Below, one piece after another: positions 1 through 11,401 of a stretch of DNA of 64,000 nucleotides. The stretch covers positions 558,001-622,000 of the forward strand of contig JAGPYM010000016.1 of the NCBI GenBank assembly GCA_020736575.1, in the 5' to 3' direction. The stretch comes from Thelonectria olida. Its lineage: Eukaryota; Ascomycota; Sordariomycetes; Hypocreales; Nectriaceae. The first letter of the stretch is position 1. Every line of letters begins with the position of its first letter. The notes below the pieces were generated by a model. It searched no databases. It saw only the letters and a program-made list of their open reading frames with translations, and was not told the DNA's origin. A program made the translations under genes and the position numbers.

Positions 1-2112
1 CAAGTAATACCCTCACGTCCCTTCTGCCTGCGAAGCGCCCAAAGCTCTTGCAGAACCTCGGCCGCAAAGCCAAAATTCTGCATCCCACTCGACCTCGAAC
101 ACTCTTGCAAGCGCTTGTAGAAACGAGCCTGCAATTCTGGATCGGCGGCCTCGGCTCCTGCAATAAAGCCCGGCCACACGATGCCGCAGTTGACGAGCGA
201 GAAGTTTCGTTGCTCTTGCTCGAACGCCTCGAGGTTTGCAATCGTCTTCTCAACGTAGGGCTGTAGGAGAAAGGGGTTCAACTGGCGCACGCGCCGATAG
301 AAGAAAATGATGACGGCGTAGTGGAAGGCAGCAATGAGGTGGTACATGATGGCGCGGTTGGCGAATGCTGCCACGGGATCATCGGCGTCACCGTCGGTGT
401 CGTCGCTGTAGTTGTTCCAGGCGCAGATTTCATTCTCCAATGCTACGCAGCGAGCCTCTAGCTCAGTAGTCATGGACAGCTCGGAAAAGCGTCTCCTGTG
501 CATTGCCACCTGATTTGCGAGAAACGTGGCCCGCGAGATAAAGGAGAGAAGCTCCTGGGGAAAACCGTAGATCTCCTTGAAGAAGGCAGGGTTCTTCTGG
601 TTGTCGAGTTCCCCAAAAAGTCCGTATTCGAAGTCCATGCCGCAGGAGTCGTCGAGGTCTCGACCAAGGCACAAGCTGTGCGTTCTCAACGATGGGAACA
701 GCATTTCATCGGGGGGACGGGATATGCTTGCTAGAGGTTGCTTGTCTGGGGGATACATGTACGTGCTCTCCTCAATGACTCGGAGGAAGAGGTAGATGGA
801 ATGAAGGAGCTTGACTTTCCTCGACTTGTTCACCTTGGGAGCTCCCCGAAGGCCAATGAAGAGTTCAGCGTTGAGTAGGTAAGATCGGGCTTCCTCTTGT
901 TGGCCGGTGACCACCTACAGTAGTCGCTCGTCAGCTTTGCCTTGATTCACAGTACGACAGTGTTCGAAAACTCACCGAAATGGTGACCATAGTCAAGATG
1001 GCCATGAGGATATCTTTGTACTTTGAACTCTTCTCTCCCGCCAACTCCGTTTCGCAAGTCCATTCGAGTTCCCTTTTCGCCCCTCTTCGAAATCCTTCCC
1101 CAACACTCCGCCAGTATGTCGTGGTGCCCTTCTGCCGTGCGCGATGGATGTTGTCCCAATTAAATGCACTGACTGCGAGAACTGAGTAGAAGAGTGAAGT
1201 TTGAGCGTGCTTTGTGTTCTTAAATATGCTCAACTCTGAGAGCGCGGACAGAGCGCGTGGGAAGTGCAAGATACTCCATGGCGACTTTTTTACTCGGAGA
1301 GGCGAGAAGAGTTTCCCTGTCTGAGACTTGTAGTGCTCAAGGAGGAAGTGTGCGTGGGAGGATACGGACGCGTCGAGGGTTTGACAAAAGCCATCGTCTA
1401 TATGCAAGTCCAACGGGGATGGACTGGCCACTTGAGCAACAGCGATTGGTGAAATTCTCGGAATCATGGAGAAAGACGACAAATCGAGAGCAGGGTTGTC
1501 CGTGTTCTCGACATGGAGGAGAACGTCATCCAGTGCCGAGACGTTGGAGTCTTCGAGAATAGCCCCAGGCCAAGAGCAGAGATTGGATGCACCGGGAAGC
1601 GGTTCTGAAAGGATGACTTCATCCAATGGGTTGGGGGGCAGTTGGTTACTCGCCGGAAACACCAAGAATGGGCCGCATACCTGGCCATTACCGCCAGAGT
1701 CCAAGGAGCTGAGAACTTGGTCGATTTCATCCTCATCGACAATCTCTTGCATGTGCCTTGACATGGCCGCCCGCTCCGGCTCTTAGATGCGTTTGTTAGC
1801 ACTATCTAAGCATTGTCACAAGACAACAAAGCCCATACCAGTAAAGAGTATTCTGCGACTGTGCCCGCCATCATTCTGGCTGACGTCGTCTGGCGGCCCA
1901 GTCCCATCAGGCGAAAAGTGCACGAAGCGTATCTTGGCCTCATAGCCGCCGCATACAAGTCGCGAGCGTTGACATTGGCGACATATGGGATGGGTCTCGT
2001 CACACTTGACCTTGCGGGTTCTGCAGGTCAAACAGCCCCCGAAAGAGCGGATTCGAGTCCCGGTCGGCGATGGCCCTGCCTTGGGCTTCCGCGTCCGCCG
2101 TTGCATGCTCAT
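1..2112 (-). CDS. Zn2Cys6 transcription factor (5' complete, runs off left edge)
   Basis: Fungal binuclear-zinc-cluster regulator, expected in the nucleus. Three exons read continuously: 2112-1839, 1781-976 and 914-1, joined by GT..AG introns of 57 and 61 nt that keep frame. The zinc cluster lies early, with the pattern CLTCRTRKVKC followed by CRQCQRSRLVC, the canonical C-x2-C-x6-C-x6-C-x2-C-x6-C spacing. The remainder resembles the 'fungal-specific transcription factor 2' (ARCA-like) regulatory domain. The reading frame is still open at base 1, probably only a short way from its end. I chose the ATG at 2112 just ahead of a basic stretch; an upstream in-frame start at 2223 is also possible. 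Its targets are unknown. The gene is tandem with a second zinc-cluster regulator. Confidence 0.85.
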
Positions 2113-2457
2113 CTCATTCTCCTCAACAAAAGACGAAGGGATCCGGGGTTCAATGATATCGGGATGCCTTGCAGGATGAGATTCACTGGTCCACAGTTGA
2201 ATTACCCAGTGAATGATAGGCATTCAATTAATAATGAGGGGTTTGTGGAATGACCCCTTATTAGTCATCCTGATCTGTGGGCTTGATTCCTTGTTGAGGA
2301 TGAAGACTGGAGCTAGACGAGCTTCGCTAAGACTTGCCTTATTACGAGCCTAACGAATAAAGAAGATAAATGTACCCAAGATAGATAACGAGTTATTCAC
2401 CGCTTGGAGATTTAGAAGCGTGATATAGCAAGTACTACGTAATAATACACGTCCTTA

Positions 2458-4314
2458 TTAGATCAGTAAGGCACTTATACCCATCTTCATCATGGTGCTA
2501 CTGCATTCCCACAGAACATCAGGCTCCTCTGCCTGGAAGCTCCAGCATTGCTCCATGATGTCAAGCACCGTCCCGGAATTCCCAACCATGCCGCCGGCCC
2601 GATGGAGAACGTCTCGGATCAGGTTCTCGAAAAATGGTCGCTGGCCTGGGTTTGCGACGCTTCCAGCAATGCAAATTGGCCAGATGATTCGGCGTGCTGA
2701 TGGACTCTCGTCAGGTGCCTGTATTTCTCTCATGACGCGAGTGACAGCTCTGTGGAGAAGTTTTGGCGACCACGACGAGGATACATCGGCCTTGATTATG
2801 TGTAATTGCACCAAAGCTGCAGTGGTAAAGATGCGGGTGACAAGACTATCTCTCGTTGGAGTCGATGTCTCCTTTTTCTGTGTTAGGGTTGCTTAAAGTC
2901 ACAAGCTTGTGTGCAAGAAAATGCTTCACGAACCTTTAGAACCGCCATTTGCAAGGCTTCTAGTCCATTCTCAAGCTCGTCTTCGATTCGATTGCATCGC
3001 GTCTCAAATTCGTCAGCATCAAACGTTTCAACGGCGAGGGCGCTGATCTTCCACTCGTCCAACACCCCCAAATCTCCAATACACTTCATCGCCCAGTTCT
3101 GACAGCCCATCATGCTCTCTAGATCAATGCTGCTGCCTTGACTGAGCCATGTTGTGTAGGGGAGCTTGGGCTTCTGGCGCGTAGAGACACAAGCCAAAAT
3201 GTCCATCCAAAGGATAACGGGCACGTGAAATGCAAGTGCTGCGTCGGTGCCAGTGTGTTGACGCAGTGGATCATGAATGGTTGCTGGTGGTTTTGAGAGT
3301 AAGTGTTGATGATTCATCGAGTTGAGGATGGAAGCGCTCCCGTACAGATGCGGTTGCCAGTTGTTAGTGCTTCCTTTGAGGACCTGCTCGAGTATGAGCA
3401 TCCAGCTGATCGAGACTGAGTCATCGCCTCGAGCTGTCGACTTACCTCGAAGCTTACAAGCGCTGCGCCGCAAGCTATCACCTCGACCAAGAGCTCGTCG
3501 CCGCCCTGACTCTCGCCGGCTTCGAACCGCGCAATGAATTCCTGCAACTCTCTCAAGGCGCCAGTGTGGTACTCAATCTCGAAGTTTGGCTCTTCGCTTC
3601 CCCTGTGAAGGGATCGGAGATGCAACGCGGCAAGACCGAGTGATGCTCGATACAAAGGGCCGTTCTTACTCAAGAGCCAAAGGAGCCACCCGCGAGCCCA
3701 AGTCTTTTCCGAGTGGTAAAAGTACTGCAGTGGGAAGACGTGGTCGAGGTAGTGCATGAGAAGACTTGACTCTTCGTATGGGAAGGGTCTTGCGAAGAGG
3801 GATGTCATTGGGAGATGATGGTGTGCTCCAGAGCCTCTAGCAGTGTAATCTGAAGCATCCACAATGGCCGAGGCACCCGCTAGAAAATAGTCAGTTGATT
3901 TGTTCGCAAGTATATAGTCGAGGCCGATATACCTTGTTGCATCTCTTCATTCTCGCCGTACTCAGAGTCGCCATCTGCTGACATTGAGTCACGTTCCGAC
4001 GATGAGCTATCCTGGAGGGCTGAATGAGGGGCATGTTCACGGCCACGAGCACCCGGGCGCTCTTTGTGAGCCCTAGACTGACGGGCTCTGCGTCGTTTGA
4101 AGCTCTTCCTCACTGCAGCCTTGACGCGTTGCCGCTCGTCACGCTCCTTCTCCCCGCCGTCCATCCATGTCGGCTTGGGGCCATATCCGTGGCAATGAAT
4201 GCGCCTGGACGTGCACTGCACGCAAGCCGGAGTGGCAGAATCGCATTTAACATGTCTTAGCCTACATGTCCAGCAACCAATCACCTTGGTGGACTGCATG
4301 TGGAGGGATTGCAA
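2458..4314 (-). CDS. Zn2Cys6 transcription factor, 561 aa
   Basis: Second binuclear-zinc-cluster regulator. Four exons, 4314-3933, 3879-3446, 3383-2934 and 2877-2458, join in frame through introns of 53-62 nt with good GT..AG ends. The cluster sits at about residues 14-40 (CWTCRLRHVKC then CVQCTSRRIHC), followed by a very basic, Arg/Lys-rich linker and a Ser/Asp-rich acidic stretch. The rest is helical and fits the fungal-specific transcription factor 2 family. ATG at 4314 is used; a second Met lies five codons in. It points the same way as the regulator on its left. No biosynthetic gene sits next to it, so the regulon is unknown. Confidence 0.85.
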
Positions 4315-4604
4315 GTGTGGCGGGGGATCGTCTGATGGATGGATGGATGTTCTGGTTTAGTTTCCACTCGCCGCCGGCTTTTAGGGTGGAGTTGAGCTTT
4401 CATCAGGGGCGTCAGACGGTCACAGTCGGCGCGAACTGGTGAGGATACGCATACAGCAGTGGCTTAGTCTCTAGACATGCACCTTTCTGAGCATATTGAA
4501 TACGATTAATTAGCATATTGATACAAAATACCCAGTAACTCAATGTTTATTAGCACAATCTAATATTGTCTAGTTCAAGCTGCTCAGTCGATAAATACTT
4601 ATGA
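4315..4604. other. Intergenic, promoter side of the 561-aa regulator
   Basis: AT-rich non-coding DNA, including a run around 4490-4570 with repeated TTAGCA/AATA words. No supported gene or RNA. Confidence 0.5.
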
Positions 4605-5640
4605 CTACGAACCCCCTAGCTTGGGAGGGTAAACCTCCTTTCCAGTCCTCATATTCAAGTAGAAAAGCCGGCCATCTGGCGCAGATTGAGGAACCCAGAA
4701 ATTGCTACTACTTTCGTGGTTGGCATCTGATCTCTCAAGCACATCGTCATCTGAGCTGTCCTTTGTCAAAGGATGGACGCGCTGAAAATCAACTGGGTCA
4801 ACGGGAACGCTTTTAATCTTGGATTGTGTCCTTCGCGGTGTGGCCCCCTCATCGATAACCATGCCAAGTCCCTTCGACTCTCAAAGTGATGCTCAAGGAG
4901 GCCTTGAAAGCCCCAAGTCACAATGTTAGAAAATATATTCAAAGGAAACCAGGATAGCACCGCCGCCAACCTTCCAAGAATGAATCCTATCGATAAGAAG
5001 CTCGAGCACAGTCTCGAAAGAATCTTCAAAGAAGATCGGTTTCCCCAAAGTTGGGTCGGGGCCGTTCAGAAACATGGAGTTAGACTCAGAATAATGCTGG
5101 TGAGCGACCATGACATCCAGAGTTTGTTTCACCTCACGAAGCGTCGTAGTCTGAACCTCGAACTGCCTTTCTTGGCGTCTATCGCGCTGTGTTCTCACGT
5201 CAAGAACATGATCAATATCCCCCAGTCGGGAGATTATCGTAGCCGAGTCCGCTTGAGATATGTGCTTAGGACAGTAGTTAGCGGAATGGCAACTTCAGAT
5301 TCCAGTGAGAACTCACTGCGCCGCAATTGTGACTAGCATGGAGAGGCGCTCCGTTCGTACTCTTAGCATATTGCGAACCTCTTCAAGTCTGGTGGTCTCC
5401 TTGAAGCTGAATTTTACCCTGCTGAATATATTCCTCGCCTTGGATCCCGATCCATCTAGCTAGACTGGGATGATATGTCCCATGCAGTCTTGAGATTTCC
5501 TCCTGCAGCATTGCACCGCATTCATCCACAATGGACTTGATGGTTCTGGCAAGATTCGTCATGGACGGAGGGACCTCTTGCCCAACATATGTCGCAAGAT
5601 GCAAGGCAATCTGCAAGGCATTCACGTGAAGCCTGGTCCC
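4605..5640 (-). pseudogene. Decayed gene for a fungal ubiquitin-like-domain/STAND-associated type protein
   Basis: Several minus-strand segments look strongly coding but lie in different frames that canonical splicing does not connect. From 5' to 3': a helical segment at about 5625-5390, a charged helix at about 5400-5315 (RLEEVRNMLRVRTERLS), a segment at about 5240-4926 containing GKPIFFEDSFETVLEL, then FQGLLEHHFESRR and a C-terminal piece at 4862-4605 with FWVPQSAPDGRLFYLN. The IFFEDSF stretch resembles the ubiquitin-like domain of fungal proteins that also carry the upstream helical region. A frame change near 5400 and stops near 4923 break it. An intact gene with unusual introns cannot be excluded. 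Family assignment is from recall and tentative. Confidence 0.45.
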
Positions 5641-5804
5641 GCCCAGTCCGGATCGAACACCTCATAGACAGTGGGCCGATTCTTTTTATCCTCTCTAAGG
5701 TCTGTCTGGATTAAAGAAATGGATCTGTGATGTGATGTCTAAAGTGTTACGCTTCTGACCCTCAACGCCCAGCACTACTAACATGATACCCAAATCACTG
5801 ATTC

Positions 5805-7908
5805 TCAATCCTCCAACAGCAACAAACCGGTTGACCGGCCATTCGACGCCTTGGCCTTGACAACAACTAGGAACTGATCGCGAGGGACCTTGCCCGGAAT
5901 CGGATACAGATCCTTCACGTGTGGCCGCTTCAACACGCCATGCCATTGCCATGAGTTGCCTTGCACCCTTACCACAGGCGAAACCTCCTCGTTGGTAAAG
6001 ACTTGGATGTCTTTTAGAGTGACAGAAGAATCAGCAGATCGAAAAGCGCCGCTGAGAGAGACGTGTCGGAATTCAAACTCCTCGTCGCGACTCTTTCTCA
6101 CATTCTTCTGCTCGAGAGTGAAGTCAAGGCTTGTGTCGCCCCAAGGCGCAGACTCCCCGATTGTGACAATGTCTGTGGGCAGAATGGGAGCGTGAGGCGG
6201 ACTCGTGCGTCGCTTGGTGGCATTCTCGTAGGCGTAGGCATAGCTAAGGAGGCTGTTATCACTCCAGCCCTTGCCGGCAAAGGTCAAACCGACGGGCATT
6301 TGCTTGTCGGCCAACAAGCCCATCGGCACAGTGATGGCAGGGACACCGAGATGCTTCATGGCGCGGTTGCCGTTGGAATACTTAACGCCGTCTCGAAGGG
6401 CGTCTTCCATGGACTCGCGAGTCGTTTCTGCGTCAGCAGGTCCAACATCGCCGTTGGTAGGGAAAACTGTGAACGTTCAGTTAACATCATGGTTTGAAAA
6501 CGTCAAAATCTAGGCGCATACCAACAAGGTCATATCCGTTGTCATCCATCCAGCCCTCAAGATCGCGCTTTCGTGCTGCTTCCAAGGCCCGGAGAGCCTC
6601 TGCACAGCCGGGCAAGTCATAAAGCGAAGCAGGCCGGCCTTGAACTGAATCTACCATGTGCGAGTACAGGACCTGGTTTGACGCCTCGGTGAATTGAGCA
6701 GGGTCGTCCATCGGGGCATATCCCGGATTGATCTTATTTGGGTCAACCTGGCTCAAAGTCCGTAGTTTCTCGTCCTTGTTGTCTCGTAGGAAGTCGTCCC
6801 AGGCCATTCCAATCATCAAGCATCGCTCGATTTTCGTCCATTCTTCCGAGATACCTGGGATGTTCGCAGACTGGCCTGGGAAGAGTTGCTTCATGTAGTT
6901 CTCGACCAAAGGGAAGTCGGTTTCAACAATGGTTGCCCCGAGGGCCTCGAGATCTGCCCTTGCTTGAAGCCACAATGCCTGAGCGGTTTTGGAAAACGCT
7001 ACAAAGTAACCCGAAGATGTCTTCTTACCGATGTAGCACTTTGGGACGGCAATGCGCTTTCCATGAAGAGAAGTCGGGTCCTTCAGACCAAGGTAATCTT
7101 GGGGTCGGATCTCCTGATGTGATGGAATCGAGACCATGGTCTGGTCTCTCCAAAAGTCCCCTCGTGACTCGGAATCCTCGTTCGCAATGACATCCAAGAG
7201 ACTCAACATGTCCTCAACTGATTTAGTGTGGGGGGCGACAACATCGCAAGTTGGGTAGAGAGGCCAAAGACCCCGAGAAGGAATGACGCCCCTCGATGGA
7301 GAATATCCGACCAAGGCGTTGTTGGAAGCAGGAGCTCGTCCCGAGGAGACGGTCTCGCTACCAAGACCAATTGGTGCAAAGCTGGAAGCGGTTGAAACAC
7401 CAGAGCCATGGGAAGAGCCAGAGGCAAAACCAGTGCACAGATACTCTGGGTTATAAGGGCCGACAGATGTGCCGTAGAGTCCTCGTTGTGGGCCGCCATC
7501 AGCCATGGGAGGCATGTTTGTCTTTCCAATGAGAACAGCACCGGCATCTCTAAGCGATTTGACAACAGCCGCATCCTCAGATGCAATTAGATCGGCAAAC
7601 GCAGGTGAACCGGCCGCCACAGTCAACCTAGTAACCCGGTAGCTATCTTTGACAGTGAACGGAATGCCCTCTAGTCGTCTTGGTTTGCGGCCGGACGCAC
7701 GGTAGTCGTCTGAGGCTTGAGCTTCCTTGAGCGCATCCGGGTTGAGGACGCAAACCGAGTTGAGAAGTGGTCCACGTTGGTCGTATCTGGCAATACGGTG
7801 AAGGAAGAGAGAGACAAGATCAACACTAGTCAGGGCAGCAGTGCTGAGAGCATGTTGAAGTTGGTGAATGCTCGCTTCAGTGATGTTGAGGGATGATATA
7901 TCGGCCAT
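5805..7908 (-). CDS. Amidase-signature hydrolase with C-terminal extension, 682 aa
   Basis: Amidase-signature (GatA-like) enzyme, expected to hydrolyse a carboxamide. Two exons, 7908-6522 and 6466-5805, join in frame across a 55-nt intron. ATG at 7908 has a textbook context (GCCGCCACCATGG). The signature is visible: the catalytic Lys in GIPFTVKDSYR, the Gly/Ser-rich loop GFASGSSHGSG, and the Ser-bearing segment GSETVSSGRAPASN, which replaces the commoner GSDTGGSIR. The second exon completes the amidase fold (GVPAITVPMGLLADKQMPVG) and adds about 110 residues beyond the usual end, typical of a fungal subgroup. No signal peptide is seen, so it is probably intracellular. The substrate cannot be read. 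Confidence 0.85.
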
Positions 7909-9129
7909 GGTGGCGGCAGAGTAGGGGTTTTGAAGTAATGATATACTAGTGTTACTCAATGGAGAAAGCGATAAATGGCATCACGAAAAACTTCACATCG
8001 GCTCTCAATACGATATTTATCATTAATTTCTGAATGCTTCGCGTTGAGATTTCCGAAGTTGGGCGCTGTAAATGGAATGTCGAGCCGGTTCCCGAGCTCA
8101 CATGGACGGAAGCTCGAACCGAACTCGCCAAACATCAGACCCGAGTCAGACCTGGACCAATTCTAACAAAAGATGACACCACGAAAAGACTGGTCACTCT
8201 CGTAGTTTCATAATTGCTCGGATAACTCAATATTGGCGGTGTATTCGGCGCCCGAGAGTGGTTTGTGCCATGCTATCTTGGGAGGTCTTTGGCCGCCGGC
8301 CAGGGACTGATCTCGCCGGCGCGCGGATTGAGACGAGCGGAAGACAGCAACCAAGGTCGAACGGAGAGGCCGACTGAAGAGTTCCAGTGTGCTTCGCATG
8401 CTAAAATTACAGTGAAATTGTCTGAAGCTCTTCTGCCTTAGGCTCGTTCTTATGCAGCCGGTTCTATATATTTTGGCCTGCGCAGCGGATGTTCTCACTT
8501 GGGGTCTCCAACATAACCAAGGAGATGGCTCAACGGGCTTGCATTCTTTCCTTCAAGCTGCTCCCAGAAATGAAGCGAGACTGGGCGTATTTGATGAGAG
8601 CATAGGAATTGATAGACGCAGCATGAAAATATGTCTAGTGGAAACTACAAGGGTATTTCAGCAAAGCGGCTTAGACGGTCATTAAATTGCCAAATCCCAA
8701 GACGTCCGACAATTTCTACATCACTGCTCCTATGCCCCGACAACTTCCGTACAACACTACACTTGCTGCAGTCCAGCCGTCGCTGTTATACTTTTGGCCA
8801 AGTATGAAAGAGTGCTAACAGAGACTGACGAATTAACGTTTGCTGCTTAGTTGGGAGGCATGGCAATACGTTTTCACTGCTGCATCTCATCGGTCACATT
8901 CGGACTGAGTACGAGGCACTCGGTATGAAGCAGAGATCGAGTATCAAAGGGCAGTCGGTGAAACGCGGCATGAGGGGTTAACATTTCAGCTTATCTACCT
9001 GACATAATCTGAATAAGAGCCATTCATTGGGTTCTTTCAAACCACCTAGAGTACCTGGAATATGGCGTTGACTAGCTGCCCCGGCAGTGAGCACCTTGCT
9101 TCAAGTTCTGTTGTCTGTATCACACAGCC
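7909..9129. other. Gene-free stretch between amidase and broken esterase
   Basis: About 1.2 kb upstream of the amidase. Only short, low-quality open frames on both strands; no coding continuity, RNA gene or repeat that I can support. Confidence 0.5.
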
Positions 9130-10968
9130 TTAGGCAGAGGCATTCTGCCACCAGCCACATCTTGTAACGTTCACAGTGTTTGAACCGAGTTCGAATCCTT
9201 TGTCGTTAACACTAAGAACCCGCCCATTAGAACCCCAGCGAGGGATTCTATTTTGATGATGATGCTTCTCAGCAACTGAAACACCGTCGATTACAAAGGT
9301 AGTTATGACTGTTTGCAAAATATCCTGGGCAACAGGCTGAAAAGCAGGGCTTTGGGGATCGTTGAAGGTGTACTTGAGATCCTGGGTGTGGAGGCCTGGA
9401 GTAGCGTTGAACCGATCTAAAATGTCAGCAGGTATTCGTGTCCCAAGGGCTGTTCAAGCTTACAGGCATAGGACTCTCCTTTCAGAGCTTCATTAATAGC
9501 CAGAAACGTGCAGTCGATGACCGCCTCGCCCAAAGGGACATTTGGCGGGAGCTCTGATCCACGTATCCCACATCGTTGTCAAAACTCGGAGGGTAAATGG
9601 AAGTAGCCAAGGTTTCTCTTTGCATGTCGGCAAGACCAGGAACGGAATTTCTTAGCCAGGCCATGAAATCCTTCTCACCTTTTACCTCTGGATCGAAGAA
9701 GAAGCTGCCTTCAAAGGAGTTATGTGCTGCCAGCACCTTGACTGAATGGTCAAAAGCACCTTGTTTTAACAAGACATGGGGAAGATCCGGAATCACCTTT
9801 CCATCCAGAACAGGACCGTGGATGTAGTTTGCGGATGGCGCCGCTCCAATCTGACGCGCATTCCTCGAATGATGGCATTAGATGGTAGCTTCCAGGCTTC
9901 TGAGAGTGTGGACACGTTGAGAAGCGAGAGAAAATCTCTGTAGGCCGACTCCGGAGCCTTGGTGGTGGGCATGATGACCGGCGACTGAGAAATGACTTGA
10001 GAGAAAGGGGCTTTGATGTCGGTGTCATCGGGAGACCCAAGCATGTGAATGAGAGCAGAGCCGCCACCTGCAGATTCGCCCATGACGGTGACTCTCTTAG
10101 GGGAGCCACCGAAGAGATGGATGTTTTCCTGAACCCAATCCAAGTCGAGACGTTGGTCGAGAAGGCCGGCATTCAATGCGCCGTGTTCCTCAACCTCGGG
10201 TCCGGAGAGAAAGCCTAAAGCTCCAAGCCGGTAGTTGAGGGCAACGAAAATCATTTCCTCGTCATTCCACTCTTTGGTATGTCTGAGGAGACCAGCGGGA
10301 TCGTAACCGGGGGTTGGAACTCCATTCTTGGAGCCGAATGTGTATCCACCACCATGAATCTTGAGAATGTCAGTGCAAGTGGTGAGGTTCGACGTCAGTC
10401 TACTTACCCAGACCAGTACGGTAGCTTGGCAGCAGCCGACGCTTAGTTTCTTAGCCGACTGGAAGACCTTCCTGGGAACATGGACATCTAAGAAAAGGCA
10501 GTCTTCAGAAGCCAACGCGTTTGGGTCAGTTCCATTGGAAACCGAGGACTTCTTAATATCCTTTCCCAAGACTCAAGAGAGAAAGCTTTGCCCCTAGAGT
10601 ACATGCCTGTAGGTCCAAAGGCTTTGGCTTGCCACAACGGAACACCTTGAGGACACACTCGCGGCCCGGCCCCGGTTTGAAGCTCGGCGTGGTTTGTCAA
10701 AGGTGGCATGGGGGCTCGAAATCTCAGGTCACCGACAGGAGCCTGGGCATATCGAACGTTAGAAAATGTGTAAATGTCCGTCGTCCAATTGTAAGAAAAA
10801 GCTTGGTGGAGTTCCTAATAGTATCAGTCGTCTTGAGAGCGTTGTTTAGCACTAAGACTGGCTCACATAACCCAAGTCTACGACTGGAAGATTTGGACTT
10901 TTCGTCGCCGCACAGGATGCGGTTGCTGTGAGGGCAAGAGACAAAAGCCCTGGGGTGAGAGGTCGCAT
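9130..10968 (-). pseudogene. Secreted type-B carboxylesterase with three frame breaks
   Basis: Type-B carboxylesterase/lipase of the alpha/beta-hydrolase fold. Exon 1 (10968-10867) encodes a signal peptide starting MRPLTPGLLSLALTA. Exon 2 starts at 10814 and gives SNVRYAQAPVGDLRF. Further on are the oxyanion motif HGGGYTFG (after a 48-nt intron) and the nucleophile elbow GESAGGGS. Reading needs three changes of frame, all in the direction of one missing base: near 10567 (after FSLESWE), near 9855 (before RQIGAAPSANYIHG) and near 9548 (before ELPPNVPLGEAV). The last intron splits a codon correctly and leads to the stop at 9130. No GT..AG introns explain the three shifts, so I call it a pseudogene. 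Sequence error is the alternative. Confidence 0.7.
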
Positions 10969-11401
10969 TTTGACGAATGGAACACTTGGACTTTGTGATG
11001 AACTGTATTATCAGGAGATGAGGAGCCGAGTGAATGCAGTGAGAGATGGATTGATCGGACACTTCGTAAAGAGGAAGCGTGACGATTTATACCTTTCAAT
11101 CCCAACCATAATGCAACTCTTACTCAAAACCATGACTATTCTACGGTTTGATTCACCATTTCTATCTTTGAGGCAGCCACATCGCAACGACTTAGTGTAT
11201 CACCAGATTCATTCTAGTCATAATAGCCGTCAGCTTGTGGCTGTGTTTCGCTGTGATGATCCGCGCTATGATGACGCTGGCCGGACAGATTGTTGTTTGG
11301 AGCCCGCCCGGAATGTCAACTCAAGCTGGGCCTTTCGGAGGAATTGATCATGGTCTCTATTCCAGCTCGAACACCAACGCCTCTGGTCGCCCATAGCTGA
11401 A
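10969..11401. promoter_or_regulatory. Divergent intergenic region
   Basis: 432 bp separate the broken esterase (minus) from the regulator-like gene (plus), so both starts would share it. No clear operator or repeat seen. Confidence 0.4.

Noticed and set aside
9170..9200. tRNA-like GTTCGAATCC box
   Set aside because: It lies inside the last exon of the esterase and no acceptor, D-arm or anticodon stem surrounds it.
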